Positions 1 to 8,567 of a stretch of DNA of 33,325 nt are shown here, one piece after another (the stretch's first letter is position 1; each line of letters starts with the position of its first letter). Below the pieces are notes generated by a model. That model was not told the origin of the DNA and made no database searches. It worked only from the letters and a program-made list of their open reading frames with translations. A program made the translations under genes and the position numbers. Location of the stretch: the NCBI GenBank assembly GCA_947627475.1, contig CANQWE010000017.1:1-33325 (forward strand), given 5' to 3'. The stretch comes from an uncultured Clostridia bacterium (GTDB taxonomy: Bacteria; Bacillota; Clostridia; Oscillospirales; CAG-272).

Positions 1-71
1 TGCAGCTGCTGCAAACCTTGCGCATACCGGAAAGGCTGCTTTGCCCCCATTTGTCAAAGGGGATGGGATCG

Positions 72-101
72 AAAAGGGAAGGGGAATCCCCCTTCCCTTT
101 T
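72..101 (+). terminator. Rho-independent-type terminator of an upstream gene
   Basis: A perfect 13-bp inverted repeat, AAAAGGGAAGGGG paired with CCCCTTCCCTTTT, encloses a 4-nt AATC loop and ends in TTTT. No gene ends inside the window to its left, so it presumably closes a gene lying off the left edge. The U-tract is only the four T of the stem, so termination could be weaker than the stem suggests, and the symmetric stem could also act on the minus strand. Confidence 0.7.
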
Positions 102-274
102 CCTGCTGCAGGACATTTATTTAAGAAGCAAAGCAGAACAAGCTTTTTCTGCATATGGTGTTTTTTTCACCCTATACCACAAGATGTATATTTTATCGTT
201 AAAATGCACAAAATTACACAATAAAATTCTCTAAAATTTTTCTAAATAACTTTTAGGAAAATTCCCTTCATCCG

Positions 275-303
275 TTGCAATACAATGGGAATTATGGTAA
301 AAT
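275..303 (+). promoter_or_regulatory. Sigma-A promoter of the S10 ribosomal operon
   Basis: A TTGCAA -35 element is followed by exactly 17 bp and a TAAAAT -10 element preceded by TGG, an extended -10 arrangement. Transcription would start near position 310, leaving a leader of about 310 nt before rpsJ. An AT-rich block (about 180-270) lies just upstream and could act as an UP-type element. This is the only strong promoter I see before the whole ribosomal super-operon. Confidence 0.75.
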
Positions 304-309
304 TACAAG

Positions 310-619
310 GCTTGATGTGCGATGAAACGGAAGGTTGCCGTCCTTTTTGCTACAGAGGACGGGGAATTTCCGCGGAGTATGTCCGTTTTTAAAACGGGCG
401 AAGCGAACGCGAGCGCAGGCGGCGGCCGAAGTGTGTAAGGCCGGCGCGCAGATCTCCTCGCCATTTTGGCGGAGGAATGTATGTCCGGATGAAGGGCACA
501 GGCGGATTTGTGGTTGCACCGCCGCAGCGGCTTTTCGATCCGGTTTCCTTCAGGAGGTCCTGGAAACGCCCGGGCGCGTGTTCGTCGCCTCGGCAAGTAA
601 AATTTTAGGAGGCAGACAA
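310..619 (+). promoter_or_regulatory. Long untranslated leader of the S10 operon
   Basis: About 310 nt lie between the predicted transcription start and the rpsJ start codon. The stretch is G+C-rich and full of short complementary segments, for example CTCCTCGCC followed by GGCGGAGGA, and GGTTGCACCGCCGC. No open frame with its own ribosome-binding site is convincing. S10 leaders in other bacteria bind ribosomal protein L4, encoded here by the third gene, for feedback control. That this leader does so is inference, because I cannot match it to a known leader structure by eye. Confidence 0.45.
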
Positions 620-931
620 GTGGCAACAAAAATCAAGGTTCGGCTCAAAAGCTATGAGCACACGCTGGCAGACAGCGCCGCAGCGAAAATTGTGGAAGTT
701 GCAAAAAGAGCAGGCGCACAGGTTTCCGGTCCGATTCCCCTTCCCACAGAGAAGGAAGTCGTTACCATCCTGCGTGCAGTACACAAGTACAAGGACAGCC
801 GCGAACAGTTTGAACAGCGCACGCACAAGAGACTGATCGTCCTTGAAAACGCCGACGCGAAGGTTGTGGAATCCCTTCTGGGTGTGGAACTTCCCGCAGG
901 CGTTGAGATTGAAGCGAAAGAAGTAAAATAA
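620..931 (+). CDS. rpsJ: 30S ribosomal protein S10
   Basis: S10 of the small-subunit head, 103 aa, the usual length. The protein begins [14 protein letters not shown] and carries the typical IPLPT and THKRLI segments. The start is a GTG with an AGGAGG ribosome-binding site seven bases upstream. The ORF track extends the frame to 335, but those extra residues are leader RNA and have no homology to S10. It is the first gene of the super-operon, as usual. A 137-nt spacer with a GGCGGC...GCTGCC hairpin separates it from rplC, which is long for this operon. In other bacteria S10 also works in transcription antitermination with NusB. Identification is secure. Confidence 0.97.
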   Translation: MATKIKVRLKSYEHTLADSAAAKIVEVAKRAGAQVSGPIPLPTEKEVVTILRAVHKYKDSREQFEQRTHKRLIVLENADAKVVESLLGVELPAGVEIEAKEVK

Positions 932-1068
932 GCCTTTCGCAAAACAGCCGATTTTCCCCGTACAGAGCATGTAAAACTGCTTGATGGCGGAAAAGGTCAA
1001 GTTGGCGGCTGCGGCGTGGCTGCCGCGCAAATGAGAGACGTCAACCAATAACCTTATTGGAGGAAAAA

Positions 1069-1701
1069 ATGAAAAAAGGAATCATTGGAAAGAAGCTGGG
1101 CATGACCCAGATCTTCGCAGAAAACGGTGCTGCGATCCCCGTAACGGTGATCGACGCAGGTCCCTGCTTCGTAGTACAGAAGAAGACAGTGGCAACGGAT
1201 GGTTACAGCGCAGTACAGCTTGGTTATGAAGATATCCGGGAAAAGTTGGTGACAAAGCCCCGCGCCGGACACTTCAAAAAAGCAAACGTGCCCGCAAAGC
1301 GGCACCTGAAAGAGTTCCGTCTCGAAAACGCTGAGGAAATGAACGTGGGCGACGTAGTGGCCGTCGATACCTTCGCCGCAGGCGAAAAGGTCGACATTAC
1401 AGGCATTACGAAGGGTCACGGATATACCGGTGCCGTAAAGAGATGGGGCCACCACATTTTAAGAATGACACACGGTACCGGACCGGTGCACCGCCAGGTA
1501 GGTTCCATGGGCGCATGCTCCACTCCGTCCCGTGTCATGAAAAATAAAAAGATGGCCGGCCAGTACGGTAACGAGCAGGTAACCGTACTGAATCTGGAGA
1601 TCGTAAAAATCGACGCGGAAAAAGGACTGATCGCCGTAAAGGGTGCCGTTCCCGGCGCTAAGGGCGGGATCGTGTTCATCCGTGACAGCGTGAAAGCATA
1701 A
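1069..1701 (+). CDS. rplC: 50S ribosomal protein L3
   Basis: L3, 210 aa, an early assembly protein whose loop reaches towards the peptidyl-transferase centre. The N-terminus MKKGIIGKKLGMTQIF is diagnostic, and the central HGTGPVHRQVGSMG block is the conserved L3 signature. The ORF track starts twelve bases earlier at a TTG; I chose ATG 1069 because GGAGG lies six bases before it. It follows a 137-nt spacer after rpsJ and precedes rplD by 20 nt. Nothing unusual is visible in the protein. Confidence 0.97.
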   Translation: MKKGIIGKKLGMTQIFAENGAAIPVTVIDAGPCFVVQKKTVATDGYSAVQLGYEDIREKLVTKPRAGHFKKANVPAKRHLKEFRLENAEEMNVGDVVAVDTFAAGEKVDITGITKGHGYTGAVKRWGHHILRMTHGTGPVHRQVGSMGACSTPSRVMKNKKMAGQYGNEQVTVLNLEIVKIDAEKGLIAVKGAVPGAKGGIVFIRDSVKA

Positions 1702-1721
1702 GCGGGAAGGAGGAAGAACAA

Positions 1722-2348
1722 ATGCCAGAGATTAAAGTAGTAAATATGGCAGGTGCCGACGCAGGCACAATGAAACTGTCTGAAAAAGTGTTTGGCGCCG
1801 AGGTAAAACCCAGCATCCTCCATTCTGCTGTAAGAATGTATCTGCTGAATCAGCGCCAGGGTACCCAGTCCACCCTAACCCGTACAGAAGTATCCGGCGG
1901 CGGCAAAAAGCCCTGGAGACAGAAGGGCAGCGGACGGGCAAGACAGGGTTCCACCCGTTCTCCCCAGTGGACACACGGCGGCGTAGCCCTTGGTCCTAAG
2001 CCCCGCTCCTATCGGGTAACCATGAACAAAAAGGCCAGACAGAAGGCGTTGTTCGGCGCACTGTCCGCCAAGGTTGCAGGCAGCGAGATGATCGTAGTAG
2101 ACCAGATCGCGGCGGCAGAATACAAAACCAAGGTGATGGTGAAAATGCTTACCGATATCGGTGCAGCTAAGAAAACCCTTGTTGTGCTCCCTGAGGTGGA
2201 CAGCAAGGTAATCGCGAGTCTGCAGAATATCGAGGGCGTAAAGGTTACGCAGTACAACGCCATCAACGTATACGACATACTGAACTGCGACTGCCTGGTA
2301 GCCAGCAAGGCAGCTGTAGAGAAGATCGAGGAGGTATACGCGAAATGA
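1722..2348 (+). CDS. rplD: 50S ribosomal protein L4
   Basis: L4, 208 aa, a 23S rRNA-binding protein whose extended loop lines the exit tunnel. The loop is clear in GGGKKPWRQKGSGRARQGS. The ribosome-binding site GGAAGGAGG lies just upstream of the ATG. The gene ends in a four-base ATGA overlap with rplW, so the two are translationally coupled. In several bacteria L4 represses its own operon through the S10 leader; that role here is possible but unproven. Length and motifs are normal. Confidence 0.97.
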   Translation: MPEIKVVNMAGADAGTMKLSEKVFGAEVKPSILHSAVRMYLLNQRQGTQSTLTRTEVSGGGKKPWRQKGSGRARQGSTRSPQWTHGGVALGPKPRSYRVTMNKKARQKALFGALSAKVAGSEMIVVDQIAAAEYKTKVMVKMLTDIGAAKKTLVVLPEVDSKVIASLQNIEGVKVTQYNAINVYDILNCDCLVASKAAVEKIEEVYAK

Positions 2349-2638
2349 AGTTAGCACAGGACATTATCTTGAAGCCGATTATCACTGAAAAGGCAATGGA
2401 TGCCATTTCCATGAAGAAATATACCTTCAAGGTAGCTTCCGACGCAACGAAGCCGGAAATTGCAAAAGCAGTGGAAGAGCTGTTCGGCGTGAAGGTAGCG
2501 GCTGTAAACACAATCAACATGAAAAGAAAACCCAAAAGACTCCGTTACAGCAGCGGTTACACCGCAGCATGGACCAAGGCGATCGTAACACTGACCGCCG
2601 ACTCCAAGACGATTGAGTTCTTTGAGGGAATGAACTAA
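2345..2638 (+). CDS. rplW: 50S ribosomal protein L23
   Basis: L23, 97 aa, located at the tunnel exit where it docks the signal recognition particle and trigger factor in characterised bacteria. The sequence shows the conserved start (DIILKPIITEKAM), the YTFKVA strand and the region KRKPKRLRY. It overlaps rplD by four bases (ATGA) and is followed 14 nt later by rplB. Length is typical of the family, and there is no sign of disruption. Confidence 0.97.
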   Translation: MKLAQDIILKPIITEKAMDAISMKKYTFKVASDATKPEIAKAVEELFGVKVAAVNTINMKRKPKRLRYSSGYTAAWTKAIVTLTADSKTIEFFEGMN

Positions 2639-2652
2639 GGGAGGAGTAGAAA

Positions 2653-3483
2653 ATGCCTACAATCAAGTATAAGCCTACCACGCCGGCAAGAAGAAATATG
2701 TCGGTATCCTCCTTTGTGGAAATCACAAAGAAGACTCCGGAAAAGAGCCTTCTGGAAGTGAAGAAAAAGCATGCCGGCCGCAACAGCTATGGCCGCATCA
2801 CCGTACGCCACAAGGGCGGCGGAAACCGTCAGAAATATCGTGTGATCGACTTCAAGCGCACCTCTGACAAACCTGCAACCGTAATCGGTGTAGAATACGA
2901 CCCCAACCGCAGCGCTTATATCGCCCTGGTACAGGACGATGCGGGCAAGAAAAGCTATGTGCTCTGTCCCGTAGGCGTTACAGACGGTATGGTGCTCTAC
3001 AGCGGCGCCGGCGCAGATATCAAACCGGGCAACACCCTGGCGATCGCCGACATTCCTGTAGGTACCTTCATCCACAACATCGAGCTGTATCCCGGCAAGG
3101 GCGGCCAGCTGGTCCGCGCAGCCGGAACACAGGCACAGCTTATGGCAAAGGAAGGCTCCATGGCACAGGTTCGTCTGCCTTCCGGCGAAGTGCGCTATAT
3201 CCGGATGAACTGCAAGGCAACCATCGGCCAGGTGAGCAACATCGAGCATGACACCGTAAAAATCGGTAAAGCAGGCCGTAAGCGTCACATGGGTATCCGT
3301 CCTACTGTCCGCGGTTCTGTAATGAACCCCTGCGATCACCCCCACGGTGGTGGTGAGGGACGTTCTCCCATCGGTCGTCCGGGCCCTGTAACCCCTTGGG
3401 GCAAGCCTGCTCTGGGTTATAAGACGCGGAAAAAGAAGAACACAACCGACAAGTTCATCGTAAAACGCAGAAACAGCAAGTAA
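2653..3483 (+). CDS. rplB: 50S ribosomal protein L2
   Basis: L2, 276 aa, required for subunit association and peptidyl-transferase activity. The central RNA-binding fold is evident, and the C-terminal signature [20 protein letters not shown] contains the histidine implicated in function. The N-terminal [11 protein letters not shown] and GRNSYGRIT blocks are standard. The ribosome-binding site GGGAGGAG precedes the ATG. It sits between rplW and rpsS as in nearly all bacteria. Codon use matches the rest of the operon. Confidence 0.98.
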   Translation: MPTIKYKPTTPARRNMSVSSFVEITKKTPEKSLLEVKKKHAGRNSYGRITVRHKGGGNRQKYRVIDFKRTSDKPATVIGVEYDPNRSAYIALVQDDAGKKSYVLCPVGVTDGMVLYSGAGADIKPGNTLAIADIPVGTFIHNIELYPGKGGQLVRAAGTQAQLMAKEGSMAQVRLPSGEVRYIRMNCKATIGQVSNIEHDTVKIGKAGRKRHMGIRPTVRGSVMNPCDHPHGGGEGRSPIGRPGPVTPWGKPALGYKTRKKKNTTDKFIVKRRNSK

Positions 3484-3500
3484 GGAAGGAGTAAGGTTTC

Positions 3501-3785
3501 ATGAGCAGAAGTTTAAAGAAAGCCCCCTTCGTCGAACCCAAGCTGTACGCTCGCGTATGCGCTATGAATGAGAAGGGTGAGAAAAAGGTGCTCAAGACCT
3601 GGTCGAGAGCATCCACCATATTCCCTGAGTTTGTTGGACACACCTTTGCCGTACACGACGGAAGAAAGCACATCCCCGTATACGTAACAGAGGACATGGT
3701 CGGCCATAAGCTGGGCGAGTTCGCCCCCACCCGTACCTTCAAGGGACACGCCGGCTCCAAGACATCCAACTCAGGCAAGAAATAA
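3501..3785 (+). CDS. rpsS: 30S ribosomal protein S19
   Basis: S19, 94 aa, a head protein that contacts S13 and the decoding-site tRNA region. The N-terminus [15 protein letters not shown] and the middle block [20 protein letters not shown] are hallmarks of the family, as is the C-terminal [12 protein letters not shown]. The ribosome-binding site AGGAAGGAG precedes the ATG by a few bases. It sits between rplB and rplV in the usual order. The protein has full length and is unremarkable. Confidence 0.97.
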   Translation: MSRSLKKAPFVEPKLYARVCAMNEKGEKKVLKTWSRASTIFPEFVGHTFAVHDGRKHIPVYVTEDMVGHKLGEFAPTRTFKGHAGSKTSNSGKK

Positions 3786-3804
3786 TTAGGGAGGAAATGT
3801 AGAA

Positions 3805-4152
3805 ATGGAACAGACGAAAGAAGCAAGATCCTATCTGAAGTTCGTACGCATCTCCCCCCGGAAGGTAAAAGTCGTTCTGGACTTGATCCGCGGCAAGGAT
3901 GTGAAAGTAGCCCGCGGTATTCTGAAGAATACCCCCAAGGCTGCCTGCGAGCATCTGATCAAGCTGCTGGATCGCGCCGTAGCAGATGCGGACAACAATT
4001 TCAGCATGGATACAGACAGACTGTATGTATCCGAGTGCTTCGTAACCCCTGGCATGACCCTGAAAAGAATGATGCCCAGAGGCAAGGGAAGCGCAGACAG
4101 AATTCTGAAAAGAACCAGTCACATCACCCTCGCGGTGAAAGAAAAGGAATGA
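3805..4152 (+). CDS. rplV: 50S ribosomal protein L22
   Basis: L22, 115 aa, whose beta-hairpin lines the exit tunnel and forms part of the macrolide-sensitive constriction. Visible signatures are [17 protein letters not shown] near the N-terminus and the hairpin region [14 protein letters not shown] near the C-terminus. An AGGGAGGAAATG ribosome-binding region precedes the start. It lies between rpsS and rpsC as expected. I see no insertion or deletion in the hairpin, although resistance cannot be read from this alone. Confidence 0.97.
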   Translation: MEQTKEARSYLKFVRISPRKVKVVLDLIRGKDVKVARGILKNTPKAACEHLIKLLDRAVADADNNFSMDTDRLYVSECFVTPGMTLKRMMPRGKGSADRILKRTSHITLAVKEKE

Positions 4153-4168
4153 AGGAGGCAAGGAGACA

Positions 4169-5029
4169 ATGGGTCAGAAAGTAAATCCCCACGGCTTTCG
4201 CGTGGGAGTCATTAAAAACTGGGACTCCAGATGGTACGCCAAAGACGAAGTGTTCGGCGATACCCTGGTAAACGACTACAACGTAAGAAAATATCTGAAA
4301 AAACGTCTCATGAACGCCGGCATTCCGAGAATTGAGATCGAACGGGACAACACCGGCAAAATCCGGGTGTACATTCACTGTGCAAAGCCCGGTATGATTA
4401 TCGGCAGAGACGGCGCAGAGATCGAAAAGCTGCGTGCAGATCTGGAAAAGATGACCGGGGCAGCTGTGTCCGTCAACGTGATCGCAGTAAAGCCTGTGGA
4501 AATGAGCGCACAGCTTGTGGCAGAAAACATCGCAAGCCAGCTGGAACGCCGTATCGGCTTCCGCCGCGCGATGAAACAGTCTATCGGCCGTACCATGCGT
4601 ATGGGCGCTAAGGGTATCAAAATCACTGTGTCCGGCCGTCTGGGCGGCGCGGAAATTGCCCGCAGCGAGCACTATCATGAGGGAACCATTCCCCTGCAGA
4701 CACTGCGTGCCGATATCGATTACGGTTTTTGGGAAGCCAACACCACCTACGGTAAAATCGGCGTAAAGGTTTGGATCTACAAGGGCGAGGTTCTCCCCGA
4801 AGTAGCCAGAGTGCAGACCGGCGCATCAGAAGAGCGTCGTCAGCAGAACAACCGTCGTGATAACCGTGGCAGAGGCGACCGCAGAGATGGTCGTGGACGC
4901 GGTGATCGCAGAGACAGTCGTGGCGGACGCCGGGACGGCGGCAGAGGCGGATTCGGTGGCCGCAGCGGCGGTCAGGGTCCCCGGCAGGGTCAAGGCCCCA
5001 GAAATAACAGTGAAGGGGGCGCGAAATAA
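4169..5029 (+). CDS. rpsC: 30S ribosomal protein S3 with a long Arg/Gly-rich tail
   Basis: S3, 286 aa, a head protein at the mRNA entry channel. The N-terminus [16 protein letters not shown] and the KH-domain region [17 protein letters not shown] are diagnostic, followed by the C-terminal domain with [15 protein letters not shown]. The last roughly 65 residues (from about 222) form a low-complexity Arg/Gly/Asp/Gln tail with two copies of RGRGDRRD, making the protein longer than the roughly 220-235 residues common in the family. The tail resembles RGG RNA-binding segments of eukaryotic proteins. Its function is unknown; RNA contact at the entry channel is inference. The stop codon overlaps the rplP start by one base. 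Confidence 0.96.
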   Translation: MGQKVNPHGFRVGVIKNWDSRWYAKDEVFGDTLVNDYNVRKYLKKRLMNAGIPRIEIERDNTGKIRVYIHCAKPGMIIGRDGAEIEKLRADLEKMTGAAVSVNVIAVKPVEMSAQLVAENIASQLERRIGFRRAMKQSIGRTMRMGAKGIKITVSGRLGGAEIARSEHYHEGTIPLQTLRADIDYGFWEANTTYGKIGVKVWIYKGEVLPEVARVQTGASEERRQQNNRRDNRGRGDRRDGRGRGDRRDSRGGRRDGGRGGFGGRSGGQGPRQGQGPRNNSEGGAK

Positions 5030-5460
5030 TGTTAATGCCGAAAAGAGTTAAGTACAGACGTGTACACAGAGGCCGTATGAAAGGCCGCGCAACCCGCGGT
5101 AACAGAATCACAAGCGGAACCTTCGGTCTGATCGCAATGGAGCCCGCGTGGATCACCAGCAACCAGATCGAGGCAGCCCGTATTGCGATGACCCGTTACA
5201 CCAAGCGTGGCGGTAAAGTATGGATCAAGATATTCCCCGATAAGCCTATCACCGAGAAGCCGGCTGAAACCCGAATGGGTTCCGGTAAAGGCTCTCCCGA
5301 ATATTGGGTGGCTGTGGTAAAGCCGGGCCGCGTAATGTTCGAGATGGACGGCGTATCCGAGGAAATCGCAAGAGAAGCAATGCGTCTCGCAATGCACAAG
5401 CTCCCCATCAAGTGTCGCTTTGCGACCAAGGAGCAGCTTGATAAGGAACTGGAGGGATAA
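5029..5460 (+). CDS. rplP: 50S ribosomal protein L16
   Basis: L16, 143 aa, which helps position the tRNA acceptor arm in the large subunit. The N-terminus [19 protein letters not shown] and the block [18 protein letters not shown] are characteristic. I keep the ATG at 5029, whose A is the last base of the rpsC stop, because most family members begin M-L-x-PKR; an ATG two codons later is possible. A GAAGGGGG stretch serves as ribosome-binding site inside the end of rpsC, implying translational coupling. Confidence 0.97.
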   Translation: MLMPKRVKYRRVHRGRMKGRATRGNRITSGTFGLIAMEPAWITSNQIEAARIAMTRYTKRGGKVWIKIFPDKPITEKPAETRMGSGKGSPEYWVAVVKPGRVMFEMDGVSEEIAREAMRLAMHKLPIKCRFATKEQLDKELEG

Positions 5461-5463
5461 GCT

Positions 5464-5652
5464 GTGAAAGCAACAGAACTGAGAAAAATGTCGCAGGCAG
5501 ATCTGGGCACAAAACTTTCGGACCTGAAGAAGGAACTGTTCAATCTGCGTTTCCAGCACGCAATCAATCAGCTTGACAACCCCCACAAGATTGCGGATGT
5601 AAAGAAAGATATTGCCCGGGTTATGACCATAATCCGTGAGAAGAAAGCGTAA
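5464..5652 (+). CDS. rpmC: 50S ribosomal protein L29
   Basis: L29, 62 aa, a small helical-hairpin protein at the tunnel exit next to L23. The sequence [17 protein letters not shown] followed by [12 protein letters not shown] is typical, as is the C-terminal [15 protein letters not shown] helix. The start is a GTG three bases after the rplP stop, and its ribosome-binding site GGAGGG lies within the last codons of rplP. Length is normal. Confidence 0.96.
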   Translation: MKATELRKMSQADLGTKLSDLKKELFNLRFQHAINQLDNPHKIADVKKDIARVMTIIREKKA

Positions 5653-5666
5653 GGGGGTACTGACGA

Positions 5667-5930
5667 ATGGCAGACGAAACACGCGCACTGAGAAAGACCA
5701 GAGTGGGCAAGGTAGTCAGCGACAAAATGGACAAGACCATAGTCGTTGCGATCACCGATCACGTAAAGCATCCCACTTACGGCAAAATCATCAGAAGAAC
5801 GGTAAAGCTCCACGCCCATGACGAAGAGAACACATGCGGCATTGGAGACACTGTAAAATTGATGGAAACCAGACCGCTGTCCAAATCCAAGAGATGGCGT
5901 CTTGTAGAAATTATCGAGAAGGCGAAGTAA
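5667..5930 (+). CDS. rpsQ: 30S ribosomal protein S17
   Basis: S17, 87 aa, an OB-fold primary 16S rRNA-binding protein of the small-subunit body. The residues [17 protein letters not shown] and the C-terminal [15 protein letters not shown] match the family. The ATG follows AGGGGGTACTGACGA, an acceptable ribosome-binding site. A 72-nt spacer separates it from rplN. Nothing atypical is visible. Confidence 0.97.
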   Translation: MADETRALRKTRVGKVVSDKMDKTIVVAITDHVKHPTYGKIIRRTVKLHAHDEENTCGIGDTVKLMETRPLSKSKRWRLVEIIEKAK

Positions 5931-6002
5931 TCTTCACCGCTCCTAAAAAAAGGATATGTCAAAGCGCATACCGCAAAATTCAACAGGAGGACTTGCTATA
6001 AT

Positions 6003-6371
6003 ATGATTCAGCAGCAGTCATTAATGAAGGTAGCAGACAACACCGGTGCAAAAGAACTGATGTGCATCCGGGTGCTTGGCGGCTCCGGCAGACGTTACGG
6101 CAACATCGGCGATGTGGTCGTATGTGCTGTAAAGAAAGCAGCGCCCGGCGGCGTCGTAAAAAAAGGCGACGTTGTCCGTGCTGTTATAGTAAGAAGCGTT
6201 AAGGGACTTCGCCGTGCCGACGGTTCTTACATTAAATTTGATGAGAACGCAGCCGTTATCATCAACGACGACAAAAACCCCAAGGGAACCCGTATCTTCG
6301 GACCGGTGGCGCGCGAGCTGCGTGAGCACGAGTACACGAAGATTCTGTCCCTTGCACCGGAAGTACTGTAA
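6003..6371 (+). CDS. rplN: 50S ribosomal protein L14
   Basis: L14, 122 aa, a highly conserved protein at the subunit interface. The start [18 protein letters not shown] and the internal block [16 protein letters not shown] followed by [14 protein letters not shown] are near-invariant features. The ribosome-binding site CAGGAGGA lies before the ATG. The spacer upstream contains a TATAAT directly before the start codon, but no matching -35, so I do not call a promoter. In E. coli this gene opens the spc operon; here it simply continues the super-operon. Confidence 0.98.
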   Translation: MIQQQSLMKVADNTGAKELMCIRVLGGSGRRYGNIGDVVVCAVKKAAPGGVVKKGDVVRAVIVRSVKGLRRADGSYIKFDENAAVIINDDKNPKGTRIFGPVARELREHEYTKILSLAPEVL

Positions 6372-6386
6372 AGGAGGCACACTGCA

Positions 6387-6701
6387 ATGAAAAAAGTTCA
6401 TGTAAAGCGCGACGATACAGTTATTATCGTGTCCGGGGACGACAAGGGCAAAACCGGTAAGGTTCTGCAGGTAGCGCCGAAAGAAGGCAAAATCATTGTC
6501 GAGGGCGTCAACATTGTGAAAAAACACGTAAAACCCCGTCCGCCCCAGGAAAACGGCGGAATCGTAGAGGCAGAAGGCGCTTTCTACGCAAGCAAGGCAC
6601 AGCTGTACTGCAGCAAGTGCAAAAAGGCAACCCGTGCCGGCTATAAAATCGACGGGGATCAGAAAAAAAGAGTCTGCGCGAAATGCGGCGCAGAGCTTTG
6701 A
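6387..6701 (+). CDS. rplX: 50S ribosomal protein L24 with C-terminal zinc-ribbon cysteines
   Basis: L24, 104 aa, an assembly initiator that binds near the 5' end of 23S rRNA. The KOW motif appears in VKRDDTVIIVSGDDKGKTGKVLQV, followed by VNIVKKHVKP. The C-terminal part carries two CxxC pairs (CSKC and CAKC), the zinc-ribbon-like form found in many Firmicutes. The ribosome-binding site AAGGAGG precedes the ATG. It lies 15 nt after rplN and 15 nt before rplE. Confidence 0.97.
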   Translation: MKKVHVKRDDTVIIVSGDDKGKTGKVLQVAPKEGKIIVEGVNIVKKHVKPRPPQENGGIVEAEGAFYASKAQLYCSKCKKATRAGYKIDGDQKKRVCAKCGAEL

Positions 6702-6716
6702 GGGAGGGAAACGTAA

Positions 6717-7271
6717 ATGGCAAGAATAAAAGATCTGTATAAGTCTGACGTAGCTCCCGCTCTGATGACAAAATATCAGTACAAAAGCGTAATGGAGATC
6801 CCCAAACTTGACAAAATCGTAGTCAACGTAGGCGCGGGGGACGCAAAAGACAACTCCAAAGTAATCGAGACCATCGTTAGCGAGCTGACGGAAATCACCG
6901 GTCAGAAGGCAGTTCCCACCTATGCCAGAAAGTCCGTTGCAAACTTCAAGCTCCGCGAGGGCATGAAGATCGGCGCAAAGGTAACGCTGCGGGGAGAGAT
7001 GATGTACGAGTTTGTAGACCGTCTCTTCAACTTCGCGCTGCCCCGTGTACGTGACTTCAAGGGCATCAATCCCGATGCCTTTGACGGCCGTGGCAACTAC
7101 GCGCTGGGCCTGAAGGAACAGCTGATCTTCCCGGAGATCGAGTACGACAAAATCGATAAGATCCGCGGAATGGATATCGTATTTGTAACCACAGCGAAGA
7201 CCGACGCAGAAGCAAGAGATCTGCTTGGTATGCTGGGCGCACCCTTTGCAAAGGAAGGAGCAGAGAAGTAA
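6717..7271 (+). CDS. rplE: 50S ribosomal protein L5
   Basis: L5, 184 aa, a 5S rRNA-binding protein of the central protuberance. Characteristic blocks are [31 protein letters not shown] and [10 protein letters not shown]. The ribosome-binding site AGGGAGGG precedes the ATG. The rpsN gene starts one base after the L5 stop codon, so the two are tightly coupled. Length and motifs are normal. Confidence 0.97.
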   Translation: MARIKDLYKSDVAPALMTKYQYKSVMEIPKLDKIVVNVGAGDAKDNSKVIETIVSELTEITGQKAVPTYARKSVANFKLREGMKIGAKVTLRGEMMYEFVDRLFNFALPRVRDFKGINPDAFDGRGNYALGLKEQLIFPEIEYDKIDKIRGMDIVFVTTAKTDAEARDLLGMLGAPFAKEGAEK

Positions 7272-7272
7272 G

Positions 7273-7458
7273 ATGGCTAAGAAGGCAATGGTATTAAAGC
7301 AGCAGAAGAAGCAGAAATACTCCACCAGAGAGTATACCCGCTGCAAAATTTGCGGACGTCCCCATTCTTACCTGCGCAAATACGGCATCTGCCGTATCTG
7401 CTTCCGTGAACTTGCTTACAAGGGCGAAATTCCCGGTGTACGTAAGGCAAGCTGGTAA
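7273..7458 (+). CDS. rpsN: 30S ribosomal protein S14, zinc-binding short form
   Basis: S14, 61 aa, the short type that binds zinc. Cys24/Cys27 (CKIC) and Cys40/Cys43 (CRIC) form the zinc site, and the end [11 protein letters not shown] is typical. The ORF track starts this frame earlier at 7225, but ATG 7273 lies one base after the rplE stop and has GGAAGGAG upstream. A zinc-free paralogue may exist elsewhere in such genomes. The 134-nt spacer that follows, before rpsH, is long for this operon and contains a GCGGCCGCGC...GCGC palindromic patch. Confidence 0.96.
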   Translation: MAKKAMVLKQQKKQKYSTREYTRCKICGRPHSYLRKYGICRICFRELAYKGEIPGVRKASW

Positions 7459-7592
7459 GAAGACCCCGCAGACGCCGAAAGAGAAGGCGTCACTCATCCC
7501 CACAGATAGGAATTCTGCGGAATTAACCGTCTGTGTGCGGCCGCGCAGCGCGGCAGCAAGAAAGTATACTTGCATGACAGGAGGATAAAACA

Positions 7593-7991
7593 ATGCAAAT
7601 GTCAGACGTAATTGCGGATATGCTGACGAGAATCAGAAACGCAAACAACGCAAAGCACGATACGGTAGACATCCCTGCTTCCAATATGAAGAAAGCAATC
7701 GCAGACATATTGCTGGCAGAAGGATACATCAAGGGCGTCCAGATCATCGAGGACGGCAAACAGGGTGTGATCCGTGTTTCCCTGAAATATGAGGCAGGCA
7801 AGCAGAAGGTCATCCATGGTCTTCGCAGAGTGTCCAAGCCCGGTCTGCGTATCTATTCCAACTACGAGGATATGCCCAAAGTGATGAACGGACTGGGCAT
7901 CGCCATCGTATCTACTTCCAAGGGCATCATGACCGACAAAAAGGCAAGACGCGAAAAAGTCGGCGGCGAGATTCTCGCCTTTGTATGGTAA
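7593..7991 (+). CDS. rpsH: 30S ribosomal protein S8
   Basis: S8, 132 aa, a primary 16S rRNA-binding protein. The beginning [21 protein letters not shown] and the C-terminal [20 protein letters not shown] are characteristic. ATG 7593 has ACAGGAGGATAAAACA upstream; a second ATG two codons later is possible. In E. coli, S8 is the autogenous repressor of the spc operon. Whether the structured spacer just upstream plays that role here is unproven. Confidence 0.97.
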   Translation: MQMSDVIADMLTRIRNANNAKHDTVDIPASNMKKAIADILLAEGYIKGVQIIEDGKQGVIRVSLKYEAGKQKVIHGLRRVSKPGLRIYSNYEDMPKVMNGLGIAIVSTSKGIMTDKKARREKVGGEILAFVW

Positions 7992-8009
7992 GAGAGGGGG
8001 AGAATTGAT

Positions 8010-8549
8010 ATGTCAAGAATAGGAAGAGAACCCATTACCATCCCTGCCGGCGTTGAGGTTACTGTAGGCGCAGAGAACCAGATCACCGTAAAAGGCCCTC
8101 TGGGAACCCTGTGCGAAAAAATGCCGGGCAGCATGACCATTACCCGGGACGGCGATGTGCTCACGGTAGCACGGCCAAACGATGAAAAAGAAATGAAGAG
8201 TCTCCACGGACTGACCCGTGCGCTGCTGTTCAACATGGTCCAGGGCGTAACCCAGGGATATTCCAAGAAACTGGAAATCAACGGCGTTGGTTACCGTGCC
8301 GAGAAGAGCGGCAACAAGCTAAACTTGAAACTGGGCTTCTCCCACGACGTGATTTTCGAAGAGGGCGACAGCGTAACCTTTGAGGTGCCAGACGCAAATA
8401 CCGTTATTGTAAAAAGCCCCAGCAAGCAGAAATGCGGGGAGATCGCAGCCCAGATCCGGAAGAAGAGACCGCCGGAGCCGTACCTTGGCAAGGGCGTGAA
8501 GTATGATACCGAGCATATCCGCCGCAAGGCCGGAAAAGCTGGTAAATAA
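8010..8549 (+). CDS. rplF: 50S ribosomal protein L6
   Basis: L6, 179 aa, near the factor-binding site of the large subunit. Two tandem L6 folds are visible: the N-terminal MSRIGREPITIPAGVEV and the second half with the family signature KKRPPEPYLGKGVKY. The middle block NMVQGVTQGYSKKLEINGVGYRA is standard. A GAGAGGGGGAG ribosome-binding site precedes the ATG. It lies 18 nt from both neighbours. Confidence 0.97.
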   Translation: MSRIGREPITIPAGVEVTVGAENQITVKGPLGTLCEKMPGSMTITRDGDVLTVARPNDEKEMKSLHGLTRALLFNMVQGVTQGYSKKLEINGVGYRAEKSGNKLNLKLGFSHDVIFEEGDSVTFEVPDANTVIVKSPSKQKCGEIAAQIRKKRPPEPYLGKGVKYDTEHIRRKAGKAGK

Positions 8550-8567
8550 TGAAAGGAGGCGACAGGT

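Noticed and set aside
335-619. In-frame N-terminal extension of the S10 reading frame
   Set aside because: GTG 620 has an ideal AGGAGG site and gives the normal 103-aa S10. The upstream part has no family similarity and lies in the leader.
5997-6002. TATAAT immediately before rplN as a promoter
   Set aside because: No -35 element at 16-18 bp, and a start downstream would fall inside the coding sequence.
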